Positions 24,232 to 33,172 of a DNA stretch of 54,599 nt are shown here, piece after piece. Origin of the DNA: Flavobacteriales bacterium (lineage in GTDB: Bacteria > Bacteroidota > Bacteroidia > Flavobacteriales_F > PHOS-HE28); contig JAHDVX010000002.1 of the NCBI GenBank assembly GCA_023382455.1, positions 201,986 through 256,584 on the forward strand, given 5' to 3'. The position numbers were made by a program, and so were the translations under genes. The notes beneath the pieces are model-generated. The model was not told the DNA's origin, ran no database searches, and saw only the letters and a list, made by a program, of their open reading frames with translations. Position 1 is the first letter of the stretch. Every line of letters starts with the position of its first letter.

Positions 24232-25745
24232 TGAGATACCTCCTGGCCCTGGTCCTTTGCCTTGCCGGACAGCTGCTGGCCGCCGGGCCCGTGCACCTGC
24301 ACGTGGAAGCCCCCGCCTTCCCCAACGAGGAAGTGACGCTCTACACGCGCGTGGATGCCTTTACCCGCAGACTGGCACCCTTGGCCAAGGGGCGCACGGA
24401 CAGCGCCGGCCGCGTACACCTCAAGGCCGAGGTGGAAGGCACGCGCCATGCGCTTTTGCTCGTCGGCCAGGCGGGCGCGGAACTGTGGCTGCGGCCCGGC
24501 ACTTACCACACAGCCCTTGGCGCACCTGCCCCGGGGCAGGTGCTCACCCTGGCCGGCACCGCACGCCTGCCGTTCACCTTCATCGACCTGGACCCGCTGG
24601 ACGTGAACGCGCTGGTGAGCGACCTCAATCAGCGCCTTGATGCATTCCTGGCCGAGGACCTGGCCACCGACCAGGCAGGCGCCATGGAAGCCGTGGCCAA
24701 GGCACGCAGCGGCGGCACCACCTTGGAGCGCGACACTTCCGGGGCTGCGCGCGGCCTCTTCCTTTCGCCCACCTGGGAACAAAGCCGGGTGGACAGCTTC
24801 ACGGAAAAGCTCCGGAAGTTCTACGCCGGCGTGGAGGACCCTTGGTTCCGGCAGGATGTGGAATACGGCCTCGCCGGGCTCCACCTGGGGCCGCGCACCA
24901 ACGACCGCGAGCTCTTCAACCGGTTCCTGAAGGGGAAACCCGTGCTGTACGACGTGCCCGAGTACACCCGGTTCTTCTCCAACTTCTATGGCGACTTCAT
25001 CCTGGGCGCACCCTTCCGCAACCATGCCGCGCAGCTGATCCGCCTTGTGCGCGAGGCACGCACGGACAGCCTGAAAACCCTGCTGGCCAGCAACGACCTG
25101 CTCGCGGATGCCCGGATCAACGAGCTGGTCCTGATCATCAACCTGTACACCAACCATGCCAATGCACTCTTCGATGCCGGCGGCATTCGGCGGGTGCTGG
25201 CCGATGTGCGGGACCGCTCCACCTTCCCGGAGCACCGGTTGATCGCGGCGAACATGCTGTGGGACCTGACGGCGATGGCACCCGGAAGCACCCTGCCGGA
25301 GGTGGACTTGCTGGGTGCGGACGGGCATGCCCTGGTGACGGACAGCCTGTTGCGCGGCACCACCTGTTTGCTGGTGACCACGTTGAACAATCCCTACTGC
25401 GAGCAGGAGATGCTGGCCATGGCGCAACTGGGCGAGGAATACCGAGGCCATGCGAAACTGCTGTACGTGGTGCTGGGCCGAACACCGGATGAGCTGGCCC
25501 GATGGCTCGGCGGCAAGCCACAGCCGGGCACCTGGGCTGTACCGGCGGACCGCCAGGAACTGCTGGACAGCTGGAGGATCAAGCACGTGCCCACCTTCTT
25601 CCTGTTGGACGGCCGCACGCTGTCCGGCCCGGCGGGCATGAAGCCGAGCAGCGGGCTTGGCGCCCAGCTGCACCGGTTGCGCACCGAACGCGAACGCGAA
25701 GGCCGGATCAGGCCCGATGGCCTTGGGCCGCCTCCCAAGCGTTGA
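24231..25745 (+). CDS. Exported thioredoxin-fold protein lacking CxxC
   Basis: The product is 504 residues with a signal peptide (MRYLLALVLCLAGQLLAA). The middle is helical and unrecognised. The last 150 residues look like a TlpA/thioredoxin fold: a strand with TTCLLVTTLNNPYCEQEMLAM where the CxxC should be, and the cis-Pro loop HVPTFFLLDG. Only one Cys remains at the redox site, so disulfide exchange by a normal CxxC mechanism is unlikely; a periplasmic binding or scaffold role is more plausible. Its ATG overlaps the coaD stop by one base, making it the last gene of that operon. Its 3' end overlaps the convergent Nudix gene by 38 bases. Confidence 0.75.
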   Translation: MRYLLALVLCLAGQLLAAGPVHLHVEAPAFPNEEVTLYTRVDAFTRRLAPLAKGRTDSAGRVHLKAEVEGTRHALLLVGQAGAELWLRPGTYHTALGAPAPGQVLTLAGTARLPFTFIDLDPLDVNALVSDLNQRLDAFLAEDLATDQAGAMEAVAKARSGGTTLERDTSGAARGLFLSPTWEQSRVDSFTEKLRKFYAGVEDPWFRQDVEYGLAGLHLGPRTNDRELFNRFLKGKPVLYDVPEYTRFFSNFYGDFILGAPFRNHAAQLIRLVREARTDSLKTLLASNDLLADARINELVLIINLYTNHANALFDAGGIRRVLADVRDRSTFPEHRLIAANMLWDLTAMAPGSTLPEVDLLGADGHALVTDSLLRGTTCLLVTTLNNPYCEQEMLAMAQLGEEYRGHAKLLYVVLGRTPDELARWLGGKPQPGTWAVPADRQELLDSWRIKHVPTFFLLDGRTLSGPAGMKPSSGLGAQLHRLRTEREREGRIRPDGLGPPPKR

Positions 25746-26346
25746 GCACCTTGATCAGCGAGGGGTAGGTATCCCTGCGCAGCTCCGCCCTGCCGGCGGC
25801 ATCGAGCCAGCGCACGGCATCGATCGCCTCCTCCGTCTGGGCCGTGAGCATTTCCGCTGCATCCCCGCGCATCAGGAACCAATCGGTGCGCTTGAGATGC
25901 TGCACACCGCCGCGCTCATACACATGCCAGGTGAGGCACAGCGGCCCTTCCAGCTCCAGGCTGTGAAGCCCGCACTCCTCGCGTACTTCGCGCAAGGCCG
26001 CGGCCTCAATGGCCTCGTCCGGCTCCACTTTCCCCTTGGGCAGGTCCCAGCGACCCAGCCGGTGGATGGCCAGCAACCGACCATTCGCATCGGTAACGGC
26101 CCCACCGGCGGCCTGCACGAAATGGAAGCCTTGGCGGAACCATTCCCACAGCTGGTCGGGATCACCGCCGAAAGCGTGCAACCCGCGCAGGTCCGGCTCC
26201 CGGGCCAAGGTACTGGCGGCCAAGGCCATCGCCTCCGGCCCGTCCACGTAGAGCATCAGCCAATTGGCAGGTAAAACCCGCAGCTTCGGCCTTTCACCGA
26301 TCACGAACGGCCTTCCGTCGATATGGACTTCGTAATTTCGCGCCAT
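25708..26346 (-). CDS. Nudix hydrolase
   Basis: The product is 212 residues. It contains a complete Nudix box, GKVEPDEAIEAAALREVREE followed by CGL (G-x5-E-x7-REUxEExGU), at about residues 114-136, so it should hydrolyse a nucleoside diphosphate linked to another group; the substrate is unknown. The N-terminal 90 residues form an additional domain seen in Bacteroidota homologues next to pyrE. Its start codon shares the CCATGG palindrome with the divergent pyrE start, and its 3' end overlaps the preceding operon by 38 bases. Confidence 0.9.
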   Translation of the reverse strand: MARNYEVHIDGRPFVIGERPKLRVLPANWLMLYVDGPEAMALAASTLAREPDLRGLHAFGGDPDQLWEWFRQGFHFVQAAGGAVTDANGRLLAIHRLGRWDLPKGKVEPDEAIEAAALREVREECGLHSLELEGPLCLTWHVYERGGVQHLKRTDWFLMRGDAAEMLTAQTEEAIDAVRWLDAAGRAELRRDTYPSLIKVLNAWEAAQGHRA

Positions 26347-27010
26347 GGATCCCCGCCTCGATCCGGCGCTGAAGATCGCCGAATTCCTGCTACGAATAAA
26401 AGCCGTGAGGCTGGAACCGAAGAAACCCTTCACCTGGGCGAGCGGGTGGATCAGCCCCATCTATTGCGATAACCGCAAGACGCTGAGCCACCCGATCATG
26501 CGCACATACATCCGCCAGCAGTTCGTGGAGGCCATCAACAATGAGTTCGGCAAGCCGGACATGATCGCCGGGGTGGCCACCGGCGGCATCGCCCACGGCG
26601 CCCTGGTGGCCCAGGAAATGGGCCTGCCCTTCATTTACGTGCGCAGCACCGCCAAGGGCCATGGCCTGAAGAACATGGTGGAAGGCGACCTGACCCAAGG
26701 GCGCAACGTGGTGGTGGTGGAGGACCTGGTGAGCACCGGCAAGAGCAGCCTGCAGGCCGTGGCCGCACTGCGCGATGCGGGGTGCGAGGTGAAGGGCATG
26801 GTCAGCATCTTCACCTATGGCCTGAAGGAAGCCTCCGAGGCCTTCGCCAAGGCCAAGGTGCGCCTCTACTCCCTGACCGATTACCACATCCTGCTCAAGC
26901 AGGCCATCACCGACGACTACATCACCGAGAACGACTTGGCCTCCCTGCGAAGCTGGCGCGAGGACCCGGCCAACTGGACCGGTGCCACCACGCGAAAGGC
27001 CACGCCCTAA
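26345..27010 (+). CDS. pyrE: Orotate phosphoribosyltransferase
   Basis: The product is 221 residues. It makes OMP from orotate and PRPP in pyrimidine synthesis. Motifs are TWASGWISPIYCDNRKTL (about 31-48), GVATGGIAHGALVA, YVRSTAKGHGLKN (the PyrE loop), and the PRPP-binding VVVVEDLVSTGKSS (about 120-133). The N-terminal alignment supports the start at 26345, which overlaps the Nudix start head to head, so its promoter must lie inside the Nudix coding sequence unless the two are read from a shared element. Confidence 0.95.
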   Translation: MDPRLDPALKIAEFLLRIKAVRLEPKKPFTWASGWISPIYCDNRKTLSHPIMRTYIRQQFVEAINNEFGKPDMIAGVATGGIAHGALVAQEMGLPFIYVRSTAKGHGLKNMVEGDLTQGRNVVVVEDLVSTGKSSLQAVAALRDAGCEVKGMVSIFTYGLKEASEAFAKAKVRLYSLTDYHILLKQAITDDYITENDLASLRSWREDPANWTGATTRKATP

Positions 27011-27025
27011 CCGCCCCCGGCGAAC

Positions 27026-27427
27026 ATGACGCGCATACAGAGCAAGAACGTCCGGATAAACCGGACGGCGGAGGAGCTTTACCGCTTCCTGCAGGACATG
27101 AACAACTTCCAGCCGCTGCTGCCCCAGGACCGCATCAGCGATTGGCAATGCGACGGCCGCTCGTGCTCCTTCAAGGTGCAAGGGGCAGCCACCATCGGCC
27201 TGGAACTGGTCGGCGGAACGCCCAACAACCTGGTGCGCATGAAGAGCACCGAGCGTTCCCCCTTCCCTTTCACCCTGGACGTGCACTTGAAGGATGAGGA
27301 CGGCGCCACCGAGGCGTACCAGCTCTTCGAGGCGGACATCAACCCCTTCCTGAAGATGATGGTGGAGAAGCCGCTGAAGAACCTCTTCGACCACATCGCG
27401 GACAAGATGGTGGTGCTGCACCCGTGA
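27026..27427 (+). CDS. SRPBCC/START-like protein
   Basis: This 133-residue protein begins KNVRINRTAEELYRFLQDM and has the alternating strand pattern and long C-terminal helix (NPFLKMMVEKPLKNLFDHIADKM) of the SRPBCC fold, which makes a hydrophobic ligand cavity. It follows pyrE by 15 bases, a pairing I associate with Bacteroidota. The ligand and role are unknown. The 133-base spacer after it contains no clear feature. Confidence 0.8.
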   Translation: MTRIQSKNVRINRTAEELYRFLQDMNNFQPLLPQDRISDWQCDGRSCSFKVQGAATIGLELVGGTPNNLVRMKSTERSPFPFTLDVHLKDEDGATEAYQLFEADINPFLKMMVEKPLKNLFDHIADKMVVLHP

Positions 27428-27560
27428 TCACCGCCTCCGCGGGAGAATTGTCAAAACCTTCCAAATACGGGGCCCGATGGAGGATTCCGTTGAGATATTC
27501 GTTCCCCGTTAGGAAGAACGCACCAAGAGGTTGCCAGGTCCGTGGGGCCTGCATACACCA

Positions 27561-29384
27561 ATGGCATCACGCAGGAAGGGCGGCGCCACCGATGAAGGCG
27601 CAAAACCCGCCAAGCTGAACAAGGAGGCCTGGCGCAAGACCACGCGGCTGTTCCGCTACCTCAGGCCGCACCTGGGCGCCTTCGCGCTGGGCATGCTGTG
27701 CCTGCTGGCCACCAGCCTGCTGAGCCTGGCCTTCCCCATCCTGCTGGGCAAGCTCGTCAACGCCGAAAGCTCGCAGGGCTTCTGGTCCGCGGCGCTCAGC
27801 GACCTCACCAACATCGATTCCATCGCCAAGCTGCTGATCCTGGTGTTCGCGCTGCAGGCGGCCTTCGGCTTTGCGCGGATCTACCTCTTCGGCCTGGTGT
27901 CGGAAAATGCGCTGGCCAACCTGCGCCAGGACACCTACGCGCACCTGGTGCGCATGCCGATGCTCTTTTTCGCCCGGCACCGCGTGGGCGAGCTCAATAG
28001 CCGCATCAGTGCAGACGTGGCGCTGCTGCAGGAAGGCATGACCACCTCGCTGGCCGAGCTGCTGCGCCAGATCATCACCATCACACTGGGCATCACCCTG
28101 CTCACGCTGGTGAGCGTGCAGCTCACCCTCACCATGCTGGCCACGCTGCCGGTGGTGGCGCTCGTTGCCGTCTTCTTCGGCCGGTGGATCCGCAAGCTGA
28201 GCAAGCAGGTGCAGGACCGCATTGCCGACACCAACGTGATCGTGGACGAGACCCTGCAAGGCATCCAGAACGTGAAGGCCTTCAGCAACGAGGCTTTCGA
28301 GGTGGGCCGATACCGCAGCAGCGTGCTGAAGGCCCGCGACCTGGCGCTGAAGGGCGCACGCTGGCGCGGTGCCTTCGTCTCGTTCATCATCTTCTGCATG
28401 TTCGGCGTCATCGTCTTCATCATCTGGCGGGCAGTGCACCTGAAGGCGCAAGGCCTGCTGGACATGGGCGACATCACCTCCTTCCTCGCGCTGTCCATCA
28501 TGATCGGGGCCTCCATCGCCAGCATCCCCGAACTGGTGACCACCATGCTGAAAGCCGTGGGCGCCACCGAGCGCCTGATGGACCTGCAGGACGGCGAGCC
28601 CGAGCCGATCTCGCTCACGCCGCAAACCACTCCCCTGCCGCTGAAGGGCGAGATCGCCTTTGAGCACGTCTCCTTCCACTACGCCACCCGGCCGGAACAC
28701 GCGGTGCTGCGCGATGTGAGCTTCACCGCCAAGCCCGGCGAGCGCGTGGCACTGGTGGGGCCAAGCGGCGCGGGCAAGAGCACCATCGCCTCGCTGGTGC
28801 TGCGCTTCCACGACCCCGTGGGCGGCCGCATCACCATCGACGGCAAGGACGCGCGGGACTACGACCTCAGCGCCCTGCGCCACCGCATGAGCATCGTGCC
28901 GCAGGAAGTGCTGCTCTTCGGCGGCACCATCCGCGAGAACATCGCGTACGGCAAGCCGGGCGCCTCCATGGCGGAGATCGAGGCTGCGGCACGCAAGGCC
29001 AACGCACATGCGTTCATCGCCGGGTTCCCGCAAGGCTACGATACCGTGGTGGGCGAGCGCGGCGTGCAGCTCAGCGGCGGCCAGCGGCAACGCATCGCCA
29101 TTGCACGCGCGGTGCTGAAGGACCCGGCCATCCTGATCCTGGATGAGGCCACCAGCGCGCTGGACACCGCCAGCGAACGCCTGGTGCAGGAGGCCTTGGA
29201 CAAGCTGATGGAAGGCCGTACCAGCATCGTGATCGCGCACCGCCTGAGCACCGTGCGCAACGCCGACCGTATCCTGGTGCTGGACCAGGGCCGCGTGCTG
29301 GAAAGCGGCACGCACGACGAGCTGATCGCCAACACCGGCGGGCTGTACCACTCGCTGAGCCGCTTGCAGCTGAGCGAGGCATGA
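27561..29384 (+). CDS. ABC exporter, fused membrane and ATPase domains (MsbA-like)
   Basis: The product is 607 residues from ATG 27561; a TTG ten codons upstream is possible. The first about 330 residues contain six hydrophobic segments of an ABC type IV exporter. The ATPase part has Walker A GPSGAGKSTIAS (about 400-411), signature LSGGQRQRIAIARA, Walker B ILILDEATSALD and H-loop IVIAHRLST. It would act as a homodimer exporting a lipid or other hydrophobic compound across the inner membrane. It could be the MsbA lipid A flippase or a multidrug exporter; the sequence alone does not decide. It converges with rsmG, with a 12-base gap. Confidence 0.9.
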   Translation: MASRRKGGATDEGAKPAKLNKEAWRKTTRLFRYLRPHLGAFALGMLCLLATSLLSLAFPILLGKLVNAESSQGFWSAALSDLTNIDSIAKLLILVFALQAAFGFARIYLFGLVSENALANLRQDTYAHLVRMPMLFFARHRVGELNSRISADVALLQEGMTTSLAELLRQIITITLGITLLTLVSVQLTLTMLATLPVVALVAVFFGRWIRKLSKQVQDRIADTNVIVDETLQGIQNVKAFSNEAFEVGRYRSSVLKARDLALKGARWRGAFVSFIIFCMFGVIVFIIWRAVHLKAQGLLDMGDITSFLALSIMIGASIASIPELVTTMLKAVGATERLMDLQDGEPEPISLTPQTTPLPLKGEIAFEHVSFHYATRPEHAVLRDVSFTAKPGERVALVGPSGAGKSTIASLVLRFHDPVGGRITIDGKDARDYDLSALRHRMSIVPQEVLLFGGTIRENIAYGKPGASMAEIEAAARKANAHAFIAGFPQGYDTVVGERGVQLSGGQRQRIAIARAVLKDPAILILDEATSALDTASERLVQEALDKLMEGRTSIVIAHRLSTVRNADRILVLDQGRVLESGTHDELIANTGGLYHSLSRLQLSEA

Positions 29385-29396
29385 GGCGATCCCTCT

Positions 29397-30044
29397 CTAC
29401 AACCCCACCTCCACCACTTTCTTGGTGGTGAAGAACTCCTCGCGGAACACATCGCGCAGCTCCGTGATGCGGATGGAATAACGCAGGGGCCGCAGCTCAT
29501 CGGCCAGGTCGCCGCCCTTGAGGTAGAGCAGGCCGGAGCGCATGGGCCCGCCATGCCTGCCGAGCACTTGGCCCGTGCGGGGCACCAGGTGCCGCGTGGC
29601 CTTGATGAATTCCGGCAGTGTGGTGACGGCGCGGCTGACGATGAAGTCGTACCTGGCCTTGTGGTCCTGGCTGCGCACCTGCTCGGCGGTCGCATTGGGC
29701 AGGCCGAGGTGGTCGATCACGCCCTGCACGGCCGCGATCTTCTTCCCGATGCCGTCGATGCAGTGGAACCGGCTGTCCGGAAAGAGGATGGCCAGCGGGA
29801 TCCCCGGGAAGCCGCCGCCGGTGCCCACGTCCACGATGCGGCTGCCGGGCGCAAAGGCGTGCACTTTCGCGATGCCCAGCGAGTGCAGGATGTGGCGCTC
29901 GTACAGGTGCTCAAAGTCCTTGCGGGAAATGAGGTTGACGCGTTCGTTCCAATGGGCATAGAGCTCCCCCAGCGCCGCGAAACGGTCGCGCTGCTCCGCC
30001 GGGAGACCGGGGAAGTAGTGCTGGATCAGTTCAACGCCCTGCAT
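29397..30044 (-). CDS. rsmG: 16S rRNA (guanine-527-N7)-methyltransferase
   Basis: The product is 215 residues. RsmG methylates G527 in 16S rRNA using SAM. Motifs: HILHSLGIAK, the SAM loop IVDVGTGGGFPGIPLAILFP (about 70-89), DGIGKKIAAVQGV and FIVSRAVTTLPEF (about 136-148). It lies 58 bases downstream of the sigma factor gene on the same strand. Confidence 0.93.
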   Translation of the reverse strand: MQGVELIQHYFPGLPAEQRDRFAALGELYAHWNERVNLISRKDFEHLYERHILHSLGIAKVHAFAPGSRIVDVGTGGGFPGIPLAILFPDSRFHCIDGIGKKIAAVQGVIDHLGLPNATAEQVRSQDHKARYDFIVSRAVTTLPEFIKATRHLVPRTGQVLGRHGGPMRSGLLYLKGGDLADELRPLRYSIRITELRDVFREEFFTTKKVVEVGL

Positions 30045-30102
30045 GGCCCGGCCAGTTGTTCTACGGATGAAAGGCGCACGGGCGTGCCCATTGCGCGCTT
30101 GG

Positions 30103-30711
30103 TCAGATGGCGTCCTTGCGCGTGTCCAACAGGTTCTCCAGGAACTCGCGGGCGCGGAAGAGCTGCGCCTTCACGGTGCCCAGGGGCAGGTCCAGCTCAT
30201 CGGCGATCTCCTCGTAGCTGTACTCCTTGTAGTAGCGCAGCTCCACCAAGGTGCGGTAGCGGGGCTTGAGCTTGCTCACCACCTCGCGCATCACTTCGCT
30301 CTTCTGGTCCTTGATCACCACCTCCGCCGGGTCGAGGCCGTGGCCCTTGAGCTCGATGTGCATCTCATCGCCATCCTGCGTGCCGATGGGGCTGTCGATG
30401 CTCAGGGTCTTCTTCTTCTGTTTGCGGATCCAGTCGATGCAGTTGTTCGAGGCGATCTTGAACAGCCAGGTGCTGAAGGCGTAGTTCGGCGTGTACTGGT
30501 GCAGCCGGTGGAAGGCCTTGCCGAAGGCTTCGATGGTGAGGTCGTCCGCATCATCCTTGTTGTTGATCATCTTCAGGAGCATGAAGTAGATTGAGTCCCG
30601 GTAGCGGGACATGAGCTCGGCGTATGCCTTCTGGTCCTTCTTGTCCACGGCCCGGCGCACCAGCTCCAGGTCATAGACGGCCTTTTCCGACAGGTTGGGG
30701 CTTACTTCCAT
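30103..30711 (-). CDS. RNA polymerase sigma factor, sigma70/ECF type
   Basis: The product is 202 residues from ATG 30711. Region 2: AYAELMSRYRDSIYFMLLKM, DADDLTIEAFGKAFHRL, and FSTWLFKIASNNCIDWIRKQ. Region 4: LKPRYRTLVELRYYKEYSYEEIADELDLPLGTVKAQLFRAREFL, a helix-turn-helix for -35 recognition. No anti-sigma gene is adjacent. The start lies inside the 3' end of the glycosyltransferase gene (10-base overlap), implying coupled translation. ECF-like factors of this group are widespread in Bacteroidota and often constitutively expressed; the regulon is unknown. Confidence 0.9.
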   Translation of the reverse strand: MEVSPNLSEKAVYDLELVRRAVDKKDQKAYAELMSRYRDSIYFMLLKMINNKDDADDLTIEAFGKAFHRLHQYTPNYAFSTWLFKIASNNCIDWIRKQKKKTLSIDSPIGTQDGDEMHIELKGHGLDPAEVVIKDQKSEVMREVVSKLKPRYRTLVELRYYKEYSYEEIADELDLPLGTVKAQLFRAREFLENLLDTRKDAI

Positions 30712-31805
30712 CGTTGCGGCTTGATGATGAGGGTACTGAGGTAGATGCAGGGATCTAAAAGTAGGAAGAGCCACTCCAAGGGCAGGGCGAGCCAGATGAT
30801 GGCGCCCGCACCCAGGCGGCGCATGGCCATCATGCCGATGGGCAGGAACACCAGCAGCTCCACGGCCAAGCCTGCAAGAGCGGCCTGCACATGGCCGGTG
30901 AAGAGCAGGTACAGGATGGTGGCCCAGAGCACCATGCGTGCCGCCGGCAGCAGCGTGAGCAGGAGCTGGTGGCCGAACCGGTAGAAGCGCGCGGTGGTGT
31001 AGTGCCTGCGCTTGCGGCGGAACCAGGTGGCCAGGTCCGGCGTGGCCCGCGTGGTCATGTACGACCGGCCATCGGCCATGGCCGCGGTGTTGTTGGCGCG
31101 GGCCACCTCGTTGATGAACAGGTCATCATCGCCGCTCATCAACTGCCGGTGGCGATGCTGCCCCTTGGCCCCGAAGAAGAGATCACTGGTGAAGGCCATG
31201 TTGCGGCCCACGCCCATGTATGGCAGGCCGGCCTGGGCAAACGCGATGTACTGCACGGCCTTGCTGAAGCCGTCGTAGCGCTCCAGCAAGCTGGTCAAGC
31301 CGGGCTGGCGCTCGTAAGGGCTATGGCCGATCACGATCTGGCGCCCCTCCTTGAAGCCGGCGGCCATCAGGCTGACCCAATCGCGGCCCACGGGCAGGCA
31401 ATCCGCATCGGTGACCAGCACATGCGGGTACTTGGCGCTGCGCACGCCCACGCCCAGGGCAATCTTCTTCCCGTAGCTGAACTTCTCGTCGGCCTGGATG
31501 TTCACCGGCTTCAGGCGGGGATATTCGGGCCGCATCCATTGCAGCACCTCCCAAGTGTCGTCGTCGCTGCGGTCGTTCACCACGATCACCTCGAACTCGC
31601 GATGGTCCTGGTCCATGAGCAGGGGGATGAGCCGCTGGAGCGCGAGGCTTTCGTTGCGGGCGCAGACCACCACGCTCACGGGCAGGTCGTGGTCCGGCTC
31701 GCTCTCCTGCCGCCGGAAGGCCAGCCGGCTGAAAATGGCCAGGTGGAAAAAGGCCAGCACGAGCAACGCGGCGGCCATTGCGTAGAGGAGGACAGTGGCG
31801 ATCAA
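30702..31805 (-). CDS. Membrane glycosyltransferase family 2
   Basis: The product is about 367 residues if translation starts at TTG 31805; ATG 31778 gives nine residues fewer and the true start is uncertain. An N-terminal membrane helix is followed by a GT-A domain: VSVVVCARNES, VNDRSDDDT, the metal-binding TDADC, SGDDDLFINEVA and FRRKRRHY in the place of the QxxRW-type motif. Two or three membrane helices close the protein. It should add a sugar from a nucleotide donor to a lipid or polysaccharide at the inner membrane. The acceptor is unknown. Confidence 0.85.
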   Translation of the reverse strand: MIATVLLYAMAAALLVLAFFHLAIFSRLAFRRQESEPDHDLPVSVVVCARNESLALQRLIPLLMDQDHREFEVIVVNDRSDDDTWEVLQWMRPEYPRLKPVNIQADEKFSYGKKIALGVGVRSAKYPHVLVTDADCLPVGRDWVSLMAAGFKEGRQIVIGHSPYERQPGLTSLLERYDGFSKAVQYIAFAQAGLPYMGVGRNMAFTSDLFFGAKGQHRHRQLMSGDDDLFINEVARANNTAAMADGRSYMTTRATPDLATWFRRKRRHYTTARFYRFGHQLLLTLLPAARMVLWATILYLLFTGHVQAALAGLAVELLVFLPIGMMAMRRLGAGAIIWLALPLEWLFLLLDPCIYLSTLIIKPQRWK

Positions 31806-31948
31806 ACTCAGGAAGCGCGCCGGGCGCGCCGGATGGTATGGGGGCGAAGCTATCGGCGGGGCCGTGCGGCGGTGCGCCGGGCGGGTACCAGTTATGAACA
31901 ACGGCGGGGTGGATGCGGTTGGCCGCCCGGACCGATCTTCGCGCCCCG

Positions 31949-33085
31949 ATGGAATTCAAGCTGCTGACCACCGACGCCAAGAGCAAGGCCCGGGCCGGTG
32001 AATTGCACACCGCCCACGGCGTGGTGCCCACCCCCATCTTCATGCCCGTGGGCACCCTGGGCGGCGTGAAGGCCGTACACATGCGCGAGTTGCGCGAGGA
32101 CGTGAAAGCCTCGATCATCCTGGGCAACACCTACCACCTGTACCTGCGCCCGGGCATGGAGGTGATCGAGCACGCCGGCGGCCTGCACAAGTTCAACGGC
32201 TGGAACGGCCCCATCCTCACCGATAGCGGCGGCTTCCAGGTGCATTCGCTCAACGAGATCCGCAAGATCAGCGAGGAGGGCGTGAAGTTCAGCAGCCACA
32301 TCGACGGCAGCCGCCACCTGTTCACCCCGGAAAAGGTGATGGACATCCAGCGCTCCATCGGCCCGGACATCATGATGGCATTCGATGAATGCACGCCCTG
32401 GCCCTGCGACATCCGGTACGCCACGGACAGCATGCACCGCACGCACCGCTGGCTGGACCGCTGCCTCAACCGCTTCAACACCACGGAACCGAAGTACGGC
32501 CATGAGCAGGCCCTGTTCCCCATCGTGCAAGGGAGCACCTTCCCGGAGCTGCGGAAGCAGAGCGCGGAGTACATCGCCGGGAAGGGTGCCTACGGCAACG
32601 CCATCGGCGGCCTCAGCGTGGGCGAGCCGGAGGAGGAAATGTACGCCATGGCCGAGCTCTGCTGCGACATATTGCCGAAGGACCGGCCGCGCTACCTGAT
32701 GGGCGTGGGCACCCCGTGGAACCTGCTGGAGAACATGGCCATCGGCGTGGACATGTTCGATTGCGTGATGCCCACGCGAAACGGCCGCAACGGCATGCTC
32801 TTCACCCGGGAGGGCGTGGTGCAGATCAAGAACAAGGTGTGGGCCGACGACCATTCCCCGCTGGACCCCGGCGGCACCAGCTTCGTGGACCGCGAATACT
32901 CCAAGGCCTTCGTGCGGCACCTCTTCGTGACCAATGAACTGCTGGGCCTGCAGATCGCCAGCCTGCACAACTTGGCGTTCTATGTGGCGTTGATGACCGA
33001 GGCACGAACGAGGATCCTGGACGGCACGTTCACCGAATGGAAAGTGATGATGTTGCCGAGGCTGAAGAACCGGATAACCGGATGA
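31949..33085 (+). CDS. tgt: Queuine/preQ1 tRNA-ribosyltransferase without zinc cysteines
   Basis: The product is 378 residues. It exchanges guanine 34 of GUN-anticodon tRNAs for a 7-deazaguanine base. Catalytic blocks are present: TDSGGFQVHSL (Asp for base binding, about 92-102) and DMFDCVMPTRNGRNG (nucleophile Asp, about 268-282). In the usual zinc site, E. coli-type enzymes have CDCYTC followed by a His; here the segment after SPLDP reads GGTSFVDREYSKAF, with no Cys at all, although the His of SLHNL remains. The surrounding sequence is well conserved, so the enzyme is probably active with a zinc-free loop; I recall this variation in other Bacteroidota. Confidence 0.94.
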   Translation: MEFKLLTTDAKSKARAGELHTAHGVVPTPIFMPVGTLGGVKAVHMRELREDVKASIILGNTYHLYLRPGMEVIEHAGGLHKFNGWNGPILTDSGGFQVHSLNEIRKISEEGVKFSSHIDGSRHLFTPEKVMDIQRSIGPDIMMAFDECTPWPCDIRYATDSMHRTHRWLDRCLNRFNTTEPKYGHEQALFPIVQGSTFPELRKQSAEYIAGKGAYGNAIGGLSVGEPEEEMYAMAELCCDILPKDRPRYLMGVGTPWNLLENMAIGVDMFDCVMPTRNGRNGMLFTREGVVQIKNKVWADDHSPLDPGGTSFVDREYSKAFVRHLFVTNELLGLQIASLHNLAFYVALMTEARTRILDGTFTEWKVMMLPRLKNRITG

Positions 33086-33090
33086 ACAAG

Positions 33091-33160
33091 TAGCTTCGAG
33101 CCGTGGAACGATGGCCATGAGCTTCGAGCCATGAGCCAAGAGCAACGAGCTTCGAGCCCA
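33091..33160 (+). repeat. Heptad repeat array between tgt and the permease gene
   Basis: Ten 7-mers in one register: TAGCTTC, GAGCCGT, GGAACGA, TGGCCAT, then GAGCTTC, GAGCCAT, GAGCCAA, GAGCAAC, GAGCTTC, GAGCCCA. The last six share GAGC. The array fills most of the spacer between tgt and the LptF/LptG-type gene. Confidence 0.7.
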
Positions 33161-33172
33161 CACCTCCGGCCC

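Noticed and set aside
31803-31901. An N-terminal extension of the glycosyltransferase to TTG 31901
   Set aside because: The extra residues are Arg/Pro-rich and unlike a membrane anchor; the hydrophobic start fits the later TTG or ATG better.
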